Below the pieces are notes generated by a model. The model searched no databases. It was given only the letters and a program-made list of their open reading frames with translations, and was not told the origin of the DNA. Positions 12,501-24,500 of a stretch of DNA of 34,134 bases are shown piece after piece (the stretch's first letter is position 1; every line of letters starts with the position of its first letter). The stretch covers positions 1 through 34,134 of the forward strand of contig JAIPMN010000491.1 of the NCBI GenBank assembly GCA_020650975.1, read 5' to 3'. This stretch comes from Apostichopus californicus. Taxonomy: Eukaryota; Echinodermata; Holothuroidea; Aspidochirotida; Stichopodidae. Position numbers and translations under genes: made by a program.

Positions 12501-15500
12501 GGAGGGACTGCAGTTTTGGCCAGAGGGAGTTTCTTGGAAATAGCTGACCATGATTCTCTGCCTATGCTTGTGATGTCCCTGCTATTGTTTATTTGTTTTC
12601 ATTTACAGCCAGAGGTTCCTGTGAAGCAGGGTGGTCCTACTTTGACCAGTTCTGTTACTTCTTTGATGAGACCAGACGGAACTTTGAGGACAGCGAACAG
12701 GCATGCAGTGACCTTGGAGGTCACCTCGTCAGTATTCACTCGGCAGAAGAAGAGTCTTTCCTTTCATGTGAGATGTCCCACTCTTTAACACCCCTTTACT
12801 AGTGTGAGCTATCTTACTGGTTCACGAACATTAATAAGACTTGACTGTTATGGTGTGAGCTTAATATCTACTGTATCACTTACATTGAAACCCCTTTACT
12901 AGAATGGTGTGAACTATCCTTAATCTTCCACTGACATTAAAACACCATTAATAAAATGGTGTGAGCTATCCCACTGTTCACTCACATTGAAACCACTTGA
13001 CTAGAATGGTGAAGTTATCCTTTGCTTCCACTTACTTTAACATTCCTTCACTAGAATGGTGTGTGTTAATCTACTGTATCACTAACATCTAAACCACTTC
13101 AATAGTATGGAGAAGCTATCCTTTGCTTCCACTAACTTTTAAACCTTTAAAATGGCACAGTTGTATATTAACTTTCAGTGCCTTGAAACAAGTATTAGAA
13201 TTAGATGTACTATGAAATAGAAAATAAATATGTATGTATGTATTTAGATCCTCCTGCAAACAGGAACTTGCGAAGAAGCCTCGTTGGCTTATCAAAGCAG
13301 CAAGCTGACTGAAGTCCGTCTCTTAGATTCATACTTAACGTCCATGATTATAAATTGTCAATTGTCAACAACTCTGTAACTGGACGACATACATTAATCT
13401 TGGAGTGACTCGAACTGGGGACCTTATGATTGGAAGGCACTGGCGTTACCCACTGAGCTAACACTCCCATTAACATGGTTTTCTCTTTTAATCTCTTCCT
13501 TGCCATTTCCTGTAACCACTGAGCTAACACTCCACAATATAATAATATAAAATATAAAAATGAAAAGGAGAAAAACTAAAAGTAATATTAAGTACAGAAT
13601 TAGCTGTACTATTCAATATGTAAGAAAGACAAATTGCAGTCAGTTACTCTCAAAGTTTTTACACCTCTCCTTTCCCTCCCCAAATGCTTCAATCTGTCTC
13701 CTTTTGCCCTCTCTTCTGTTTTACAGTGACATTCAAGGGTGGAAACCCTGCAGTTAACACTTAATGCAACTTGAAGCAGTATAAACAGTTTGCACAAAAT
13801 ATGGATACAGTTTAATCTTAAGGTGCTTAGATGTAAACTATGTTTTTTTTGTATAATGGCAAATAAATCTTATCTATTGAACTTTGCTCCTATTAATGTA
13901 AAGCATCTCTCTCTCCCATGAGTCAGATATAATAAAGAAATAAAAATATAAAGAAATATATCATTAAAGCACTGTGCGTGTTGGAAGTACTGCCAGAACA
14001 GTGTTTTGTAGCAGAATGCCGTCATTGGGGAAATATTGTAAGATATTACCATAATTTGCATATCAATGGGATACCATTAATGGTCCTTTCTTAGACATTA
14101 CATTCCATTAATTGTTCAATATTCATCCAAAATTGATCAAATATGACCAGCTATAGTCAGGAATAAGGTACTGGAGCAGCTCTTGGAGTTAACTTTAATA
14201 AATATCTTGATGCCGCTAGTTTGATTCTTTAAAATCCACTAAAAATGTTGGTGCTTACTTGACTATTAGAGTCTAAATTTTGAAAAATAAATAATTTTTT
14301 GTTTAGTTTTCAGTCAAATATGATAAAATGACCAGCTAAGTTTAGGCAGGTGGTACTAAAGCAGCTTTTTGAGCTGATTTTTGGGTAAATATCTGGATGG
14401 TTTTTGATATTGTATTCTCCTAATAATGTAAATCTTAAGCTTGACAAGTGCAGTCTCATCTGAAATAATAGAGACAATTTTTCTCATATTTGACCCATTA
14501 ATATGACCATTATTTGAATTTATAGCATATGTTATGGCCCTAAAGATGACGATTAAAAATATGTAGGTAGTCTTATGGAATATTCTGTCAAGTTTTGTAG
14601 TCAGGTCACCATTTGGGTTTATATGTGATTTTAATTTCTTGCTTTTATTGTCATGTTTCATTTTACTTTCTACTTTTTTTCCTTTTTTTAAAGTGAGGAT
14701 GTCTGATTCCATGTCCTACTACATTGGATTGAATGATCAAGTCACAGAAAAACAATGGGAATACACAGATGCATCAGAGGTAATCACCAAAAGACCTCTC
14801 CCTATCCCTTCTCACCTACCCCCCCCCCCCGCCCACCTCCTCCAAAATGTAACAACTTTAATAAGCTACAACTTTATTGGAACATGAAATATTTTGTCAT
14901 CTTTGTAGCCTCAAAATGAAAGTTGCATTGCTCAGTTATTAAAATGAAAACAGTCATTAAACGTTAATAATTTTTTTTTTTAATGTACGGTTCATAGACT
15001 GTCTATAAATTTGTGGACAAGTCACATTTTCTTAGTGAACCTTGTAAAGCACAAACAGCAGTGGAAGGTTTAAACAGGGTTTCCACTGTCATGGAAAATG
15101 TGGAAAAGTCATAAAAAACTTGAAATCCAATTTCATGCATGGAATAGTAATGGAAAGGAGTAAAGTTGTGACAAATGCATTGGAATTTGCATTGATTTTC
15201 TTTAATTGTTTCTAACCCAAGTGCCTTTGCTTTCCTTCTTCTAATTTGCCCAAATCTCATGTTTTATAAAAAAGTTCATGAAATTTCTGTTTTCAAGAAA
15301 GTGTGGGAAATCTGTTTTAAAAATGCAAATGTTTCAAAACACTCCCAAGTGCCTAGGAAGGTCACATTGCTATAACATTGCCATAAGGTGCTATGACAAT
15401 AATAGGATGCTGAGGAGGCTGAAGCCAGGCTGCATTGAACATAATCTTTTGTGCTATGCAGTTGTGCACAATAGGCACTGCAGTTTCACACAATAGTCAC

Positions 15501-18500
15501 TGCTTCTCTGCCAAGATAATAATCTCTATTGTTGATATCGATTTGCAGCCTTGCTGCTAGGAATTTTGCAGCTGCTGCAACTTTCCTCATTTGACAAGGT
15601 ACACCTAATGCACTTTTGGTGTTTTTTTTTTTTTATGCAGTACGACTTCATGAATTGGTCAGCTGGTGAACCCAATGATGCCCTTGAGGGGGAAGACTGT
15701 GTGGAGATGCGGGGATATACCTGGGATAGAGGGATGTGGAATGACGTGGACTGTAGTGAGAGCTATGTGGCAGCCATTTGTAAGAAGGAAGCAGGTAGTT
15801 GTTTTCTCATCATTTTTCATTTTGCGGATTAGATTCATGTTTGCTATCATAAGAAATCTGTCTTAGTTGTCATCGCAAGGTTTTACATATGTTATGTTAA
15901 TGGTCAAACTCTAAAGCTATACTGCAAAGGCTGTTGATAGTTTGTCGTTATTTAATTCTACGATTAGAGAGGTTATGTGTATAAAAGAAAAAATGCATGC
16001 AGTTGAAGCCTCTGGTTCGAAAGGAGGCAGGGTTTTGGGGTTCCGGGGGGGGGGGGTGGGGTGTGAGGAAGGAGGTTTGTAGCAAAGATTCTATAGTTCT
16101 GTTATCATCTGCACAAAATGATAAGTTGTACAAGTCATCTTTCGTTTGGATGAGACGTCACACAAGAACAGTAACTACAGATGAGTGTCTCTTATAATTT
16201 CCTCCAGTGTTATTTGAGAAGTAGAAATTTAAGTTCACATTCAAACATAAGATACAGAAATGGCACATTTTACACTGGAATTACAAATCACTTGAAGGTG
16301 TGCAAGCAGAAGTAGATATTTTGCATATTATCCCATTAGTGAACTTTGAAGAAACTTGTTCACTCAGACAAATAAAGTATTAGCAGCTGAGTCACTAAAA
16401 CAGATAAATAAGCACCCAACTGTCTTAGGACGTTAGCATCTGGTGTGTATTCAAAGGACCATGGATAGGAGTGAGTTCATTGATGATATACTGTGTAGTA
16501 TCACACACACTAATAAGACAATATGCTATAGTAACCATCCAGCATGTGTGAACAGAGTGCCAAGCCATTACTCCATGAAGAATTATATCAAAGCAAGGGA
16601 AGAATGATCATGTGACACTTGATTTTGGACCATTTTACCCCCCGGGTGTTTTGGTAGGTACTGTTGTAATGGGGAAATGTAGGGAATGCTTAGATATACA
16701 TTACCTTGATGTACGTTGTAATCACTAAAGCTGGACATATGCACAACTCTACTACCTTAAATCAAGTTGAAACAATAAACCTGTTATAATATGATTGTCT
16801 TTCTTCTCCTAACAGATGCGGGAACCGCACCTCCGACAAATCCACGTAAGTGTTTTTATCTTATTTATAGTGGTTTTCTTCTTACATACATCCGTGACGA
16901 AAAGTCCGTGCGTTGTCTATAGCTTTAACAAGTGGAAAATACTTCGATCTCTTTGACCGTGTGATTGTGGACTTTGAAATGTACAAAATGTTGTAAAATG
17001 CTTAACATGTGATAAATCAGCTCAGCCTATCGGATATTAATTGCCGTTCAGTTCAGTGTAGGTCAATCTTTTTGTTACGCAGCAGTGATGATGAAATGAT
17101 GGAATTTTAGATATAATTAGAAATTACGACAGATGAAAAGCAAAAAAATGATTGACAATACTTCTGACATATAAGTCCTCTGGTAGAGGACTAGAGCAAG
17201 GAGAAAATCAGAAACTAAATGAACACAAGGGAAGAGTGAGAAGGGAGAGACCACCGCCATAAAAATTTAAGCTAATCTCAACAGGTTTGTATCGTCATTT
17301 AAAGCTTCGTTAAGATGTTGAAAACCGTACGGTTTTGTATCTTGCTCTTAAAGCAGGGGTTTTGTACCTATTCCACTACTTTGTACCCCTTAGCAGCTGG
17401 AAAAAAAATCACCATTCACCAAGTTTGGATGACTGCTATTAAATATATAATATTCTCTCGGTGTTTATTCCCTCCTATTGTATCACACCCTGGTGACCTG
17501 CCTGCATGCACCCTAGGTTCAGAGCAAGTAAGAATTTTTTCGGGGCTTAAAGGGTGTGAAGACTCGCGCAAAAAGAAATGTCTTATGCCGGTAATCCGAC
17601 CTAGTTTCGAATGCGAAGTGTTAGATACCACCATCGATCCCAGAAAATACACACACAGCTTGCTACCGTCGGTAATTAGACTCTAGTGTACAGTCAGTAC
17701 ATACAGCTGCGGTCAATACCCACAGCACAGTGTACAAACGATACAGCGTTGGACATCTCAGGTCCAGCTAAAGATAACAAGGTATCACGTTTCATTACTG
17801 TCTGCATTTTGTAGCGACAAGAGAAAAACTTCACTTGCAAGCAACGGAAAGTAAACTTTTTTAAAGATGGCGGCACGCTGTTTGGGGCGAGTCTTCAATG
17901 CCTTTATTCGATCTGTATGGTCGTTCTGCTGTGTAGTGCACACACATATGATATAGAGGACACAAGTAGGAGAAATGTCAAACACAAATTGTAGAAGATT
18001 AACACATACTCTACAGCCTCCTTCACTGGTACCAAGATTTCAACGACTTACTCGTGGCTATAGTCACATGACGGTCAAGCCTGTCTGTAGACAAACAGTC
18101 CTCAAATTCACTCGAGCATGAATAATTTGTTACTTGATAGCATACACTACCCCAAGTACTGCCATTAGGATTCATCATTCAGCGCAACTAATTAATTGAC
18201 CAGCCACCTTATGATTGTAAACATTGTAAATTGCTCTAATAGCCTGCACTACTTTCCTGTGTGAAGACAAATTTGGCTTGAGCTCTGAAATAGTACACTG
18301 TGCGTTTAATGATCAATTTTTGCAGAGGAGCATTCAGTATGGCTAGCATTACAAACTCCTGGGTCGATATTCAGTCTCTCCTTGTTTTTGGCCAAAAACA
18401 GGGGACTTGGGTGGTATTTGCTACAAGCAGGGAACACCGTAATGGTGATGCTAGTTATAATAATGATGATGCTGACCACATTTACATATAAGGATGCAGT

Positions 18501-21500
18501 CCCAAAAGTAGGCGTTCTTGGAAACCGCGTGTTGACCGGTGTGACCTTAGCGTAATTTCATGGACAGCAGGCTGAACGGTGAGGGTCAGCGGGCTGACAG
18601 GACAGGTGATAAGTCATGACCAGCTTATGTACACTGATGGAATATGAATCAGCCTCACACACACACATTCATTAATTTTCTATCGATTATTAAATGTTCA
18701 AATAATACATGAGGGATATCTTTCAATTTTGATAGCAATTATCGGCTGTTACGATGACAACGGATCAACCTACGATGGACACGCCCAGATTACCATGGAC
18801 GGTGAACTCTGTGAACGTTGGGATGAGAACCTGGACCAGTCAATTAACCCTATCACTTACCCCCATTCAGGTTTGTACCAGTCAATTAACCCTATCACTT
18901 ACCCCGATGCAGGTTTGTACCAGTCAATAAACCCTATCACTTACCCCGATGCAGGTTTGTACCAGTCCAATAACCCTATCACTTACCCTGATGCAGGTTT
19001 GTACCAATCAATGAACCCTATCACTTACCCCGATGAAGGTTTGTACCAGTCCAATAACCCTATCACTTACCCCGATGCAGGTTTGTATCTCCTCATGAAT
19101 TTTGTCATGCTGGCTCAGTGTCTAAGACTATATAAACTGTGATAGGATGAAGGAATTGGAAACACTACGTACAAATTACTGTACGATGTTTTAAGGTTCA
19201 GAGACTGACTGTGGAAAAATCATACTTTTATGATTCATAAACAGAGAACCATGTGAGGTATCCTTTCTTTGTCTATGTAAAGTTACCAGTCGTCTTCATA
19301 TTTCAATTCTCACCACACTTATTAACAAAACAAACAAAAACATAAAGAACATTAAAAACGAAACACTTAATTTACTTCCAGCCTTGTTTATGTGAAGTCC
19401 ATGAACTTTTTTTTTTTGACCAATTTAGCTGCCAGCAATTAGCCCCCTGATTGTTAAAATAGCAATAACAACTGAAGATCTGCCCCCCAATCCTTATATT
19501 CACATTAGTTTGGGTTATGCTAATCTGCTATGAAGTGTTGTAGGTTCCATTTGAAAGTGTTCTTGTTTGGTTTGGAAAGGGAACAGATTTTTCTCAACAT
19601 TGTAAAGACTTGCTTTGATGTCAATTATTAAACAATGTAGGAAAACAAGTTTCGATTGGAAATAGAATAAGTGTGTAAGCATAAGTGTGTAAGAATGTGT
19701 GTGTATGTGTGCGTCTGTTTGATGGTTACAGAAATGAACAACCAATTGTAACCACCTGCTTGAAATTTGGAGGCAACCATTGTCTTATCTCTTGCCCATT
19801 TTGATATTTTGTCTTAATACATGGAATTAGTGTACTGGATTTATTAATTATTATTTATTAATTAAAGTATTTCCATTGTCTTTCCTTTGTTTTTTCATTT
19901 CCCTTTTGTTTTTTTGTCTTAATGCATGACAAGGAATTAGTGTAGTAGATTTATTAATTATTATTTATTAATTAAAGTCTTTCCGTTTGTTCTCTATCTG
20001 TCACCAGGCTTGGTTGAGAATTACTGCCGTAATCCTAACAATGGACCTGCTCCATGGTGCTATGTTAGAATGGATCTTGGTGTCGGTTGGAAAATATGTG
20101 ACATTCCAGAGTGTACCCGTAAGCAATCCCACTTGCTGTTATCGTTCTGTTTTTAATAACCATCTCCATTTTCTTTTATTCCTGTGGAAAATTGAATTCA
20201 AAAAAAAAAATCTGTTTTGTACTCAAACACCGGTCAGCTCAACTGCAAAAGGGGCCACTAGAATTGTTTCAATTTTAAGCTCAAAATTTTACTTTTCTAT
20301 AGTATATCTTGAGCATTGGCAATTATCTATGTCATAAAATACTGCTGAATCAAGAATTTATAGAAATCTGTTTATTGAATCTATGACTACTTTGACCCCC
20401 AAGGAAACTTGCTTAATGTGGTAAAGATGTCTGATCCTTTTTTAGCCATGAGATTTAGAATAAACTTATGTGTGATGCAGATTAAATACACAGATGTTCT
20501 TTGTTATTTGCTGTTATAACTTTCTGTCAAACTGACACCACAAGCTCTCATTTAAAGTTTCTACGAGGGCCAGAGAAGAAACAGTCCTAATTGAAGCAAA
20601 GTGTCAAAGTTCACAAAACTCTCACTATTCTTAGATTGAGCAATGTACATGGTCGGTAGGTCTTTAAGACGGGAATACCAGATATGAATGTAAGAGACTG
20701 ACTTTGGTCAGCTTGCGGCTTTGATAAGCCAATGAGGCTTCTTCGCGAGTTCCTGCTTGCAGGAGGATCTAAAATACATACATACATATATTAGTACCAT
20801 AATTGGCTGGTATTTTTTTTTTTTTTTTTTTTGGCACTCCGGATTAAAAGTTTTTTTGGATGCACATGGCTACCAGGATGACTTTTTAGAATGCTTTATA
20901 TTCACTTTGACGTGTTGTCATAAACATATTTTATTTTTTTTGGCACTTCGGATTAAAACTTTTTATGGGACAGACATGGCTACCAGGAAGACTATTGAGA
21001 ATGCCTATTCACTCTTTTCCACTCTTATTCTTTTTTTTTCACTCTTTTTCACTCTTTTTTTCACGCTTATTCACTCTTTGTCGTGTTGTCATAAACAGAT
21101 TTTTTTATTTTATTTTTTTCATTTTGAACAGCTGGCACTGATTGTTATGAAGGCGATGGCTACCTATACCGTGGTAAGGCTGACGTCACAGAGGAAGGCA
21201 ACGACTGCTTGTATTGGAATCAGCTGACCACTAATGCTTATTACAGGCCAGCCACATTCCCTAATGCAGGTAAAACTTTCATTTTTAATGTGTTTTTGAG
21301 TATATGTATGTAATAGTTGTGATTGGCTTAGTCAAGCTTATGCAATCATTCTGTTTGTTATTCAAAGTTTATATGATCTTATATAGGAACCTTAGATAAC
21401 ACTTGTGTTCAGCAATCTTGTAAAAAAAGTGACCTGTGTGAACAGTCACACCAGCCTAGAATCTTATATGCATATTAGTCATTGGTTACATCTGATATGA

Positions 21501-24500
21501 AAAACGTTATAGCTATCAGATTGTGACGATTGCTTATTTACAACTAATTATAAAATAATTATCAAAACGAATCTCTGAAGGTGCAAAACTATCGTTTGTG
21601 AATCCGATATCATAGACAATCCTTTTTAATATTTTTTTTTTATAACTTATACCATAATTTCGACCGTCAATATATTGCATACCTGGTGTGACATGAAACT
21701 TTACCTGTTAACACAAACAGCTACAATCAAAATTTGTTTGTATTTGATTTATTTTTATGCGTGGATCCTCTTTGTATCCTAGGACTAAATGGTAACTACT
21801 GCCGTAACCCAAGTGGGTCTCGTTACGGTCCTTGGTGCTACTACAACACTACAACGTTCGGATCTTACGTTTCAAAGCCGTGTAATCTTGAAATATGCGA
21901 AGGTAACTAACTTTAATTGGTTTTCTGATTAATGGAGTATAATTGCTAAGGCTCTAAAAGTTTTTTTTTTTTTTTTTTACAGTGAAGCACATATTTATGC
22001 TATTTATATTTATTTTTTATATTTGGCATACTTTATGTCCTGGGGTTTGTATGAAATACATGACTTTTCTCTCTTAATCCCTGGTATTGCAGAAGGAAAA
22101 TGACTTTGTTATGTTTATAAAATAGCTACCTCAAGATTACTTTAATGTTATCCCCCTCTTCCCCTCCACCTACCCCCCCCCCACCACCCTCAAAGGCTAT
22201 GCACTATAAGATAACGTTTCTGTGGGAAAAGAGCCCAATATAATTTTCATAAGGGAGGTTGGTTAGTAAGAGTTATTCAACCTGTTTTGTATGTACTGTT
22301 TAGAAGTTATATTTCCAAAGTTTTCATCACAAATTGTCATATATATTATATATATATATTGCAGTAAGCTCGCTGTGTTCCCATATCTCTTTCTTCACGA
22401 CACCAAATCTACTAGAGATGTAAGTTTCTGTGTGAAGGCCTTCCTGGTTACTCTTGATCAATCTTTCCTTTTATTCGGTCCTATTTTCACACAGTTATAG
22501 GGTGTTACCAGGGTAACGGAGCGAGCTACCGAGGGTCCGTCGATACCACCGAAGATGATCAAATGTGTCTCTTCTGGGGGAATCTCACTAATCTAAAAGT
22601 TAATCCAAAAAGCTACCCAAATGCAGGTCTGTTGTTAATTCAAATTTGCTAATAAGATAAAAATTATTCTTATTTAATTTTATTAATTATGTTACGGTCT
22701 ATTAAAAAATTTTTAAATTTTCTTTTTTATGTTATAGTACAGGCATATGAAGGAGAGTAAAAATGATACAGTGTTGCTTTGAAAGACTTTTCTCGTGTTA
22801 GGTCATTTATTATTCAAATATATCACTCAAAATTGGGCATACCTTATAGGAAACTTTTTGTTGTCTTTTGATCTCAACATTCAGCAGTCTTTTTTTATTT
22901 TAATATTTTTTTTAAGAAAAGCAGGGAAATGAATGAATGAATGAATCAATAGTAGAGCTGCTTTGTTCAACAATGTTGGTCAAAATCTCTTCAGTTCCAG
23001 GATTAATATGCAGTAACACTTTTTCTTTTGAAACTCAGCTTGCAGTTGTTGTTTTTTTTATAGAGAGGATGAGTTTTTTTTTTGCTTTATATTGTATTAT
23101 TTTGTTATGTTGTATTATATTATGTTATATTATATTATATTATATTATATTATACTATACTATATTATGTTATTATATTATGTTATATTATGTTATATTA
23201 TATTGTATTATATTATATTACATTATATTATATTATACTATATTATATTATACTATATTATATTATACTATATTATACTATATTATATTATACTATATTA
23301 TACTATACTATACTGTACTATATTATACTATACTATATTATACTATATTATATTATACTTTATTATATTATATTTGTAGCTACTTCTTGTTTCTGATTTG
23401 GTACTATATAAATCCACTGTATTATTACTGAATTATTTATGATATCATTATATAATAGATATCTTTATTTAGATGAGATTTCTATGGTACCGTTAAAGTT
23501 ATCTTGTCAAAACATTTTGAATGTTTGCCACGAACGAATCCTTTTTCATTTGCAGTGAAGTGTTACCAACGTTCACTTCTTCCAAAAAAAATTAAGAACC
23601 CATTTTTGTCTGACTTGGAAACTCTAGGAATGATTGCCTGACTGTTTGCGGTGCTAGACTATTAGAAAGGTCTCGTCATATTTCTCTATCGCAGGTTTGG
23701 ACCACAACTACTGTCGTAATCCAACCAGTGAAGATAAACCTTGGTGTTACACCTCAGAAACGGGTAACTGGGCACCCTGTGATGTCCACCAGTGCTCAGG
23801 TAAGAAAATCTATAAAAAAAAAATTAAAAATGGTTAAATCATAATTTGAAGATATATCCTTCACTGTCATCTCATTTTTTTTCCCCTCCGTTTTTATTTC
23901 AACAATACATTAATATACAAATGACGTATCCATTCAAAAATAGCAAAAATTAAATAATGAAGTTGAGCATTACCATGCAGTATAATAACGACCAACGTGG
24001 CGGATAGAAAACAAATAAATATAATAGGAACAATTAGAAGAAGTACTACAATTTATAGAAACACTACAAGAATCCCAGACTTACTACAAAAATATTACAA
24101 CGAACAGTAGCAAAATATAAGAATTGAGGATGCGAAAATTGCGAAAATATTAAATACTTGTATGTATGTATGTATGTATGTATGTATACTTGAGATATTT
24201 ATTAATGAGGAGAAAGAATCCTTGAGTTCCTCGAAATTAATTTTATCCTTAATATTCTTTTTTGTTATGTGGAAAAAATAGTTCTCCACCTTTAATGCAA
24301 ACGTGGAACTTATGAATAAATTCATTACAACTTAAGGTCTTGTTTTGACGCTTGGTACTGAAAATATAGAACTTAAGATGAAGAATGAGAAAATTACTAT
24401 AAGGGGGAAATTTCTTTAATAAAAACTCATTTCATTTTATTGCACCTCCTATGCATTGTTTTTGTGTTTTTACTTGAAATGAAATTAAGATATTTTAACC

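Noticed and set aside
20757..21227. 156-codon ORF on the + strand
   Set aside because: It runs through a SINE tail, T runs and a tandem duplication, and reads exon 19 in the wrong frame.
22485..22500. Alternative acceptor cacacag for exon 21
   Set aside because: In the required phase it leads directly to a stop (TTA TAG); the acceptor ending at 22500 keeps frame.
22937..23431. Long + strand open frames rich in Tyr, Ile, Leu
   Set aside because: They lie on a TATTA-type microsatellite and are open in all three frames; no gene.
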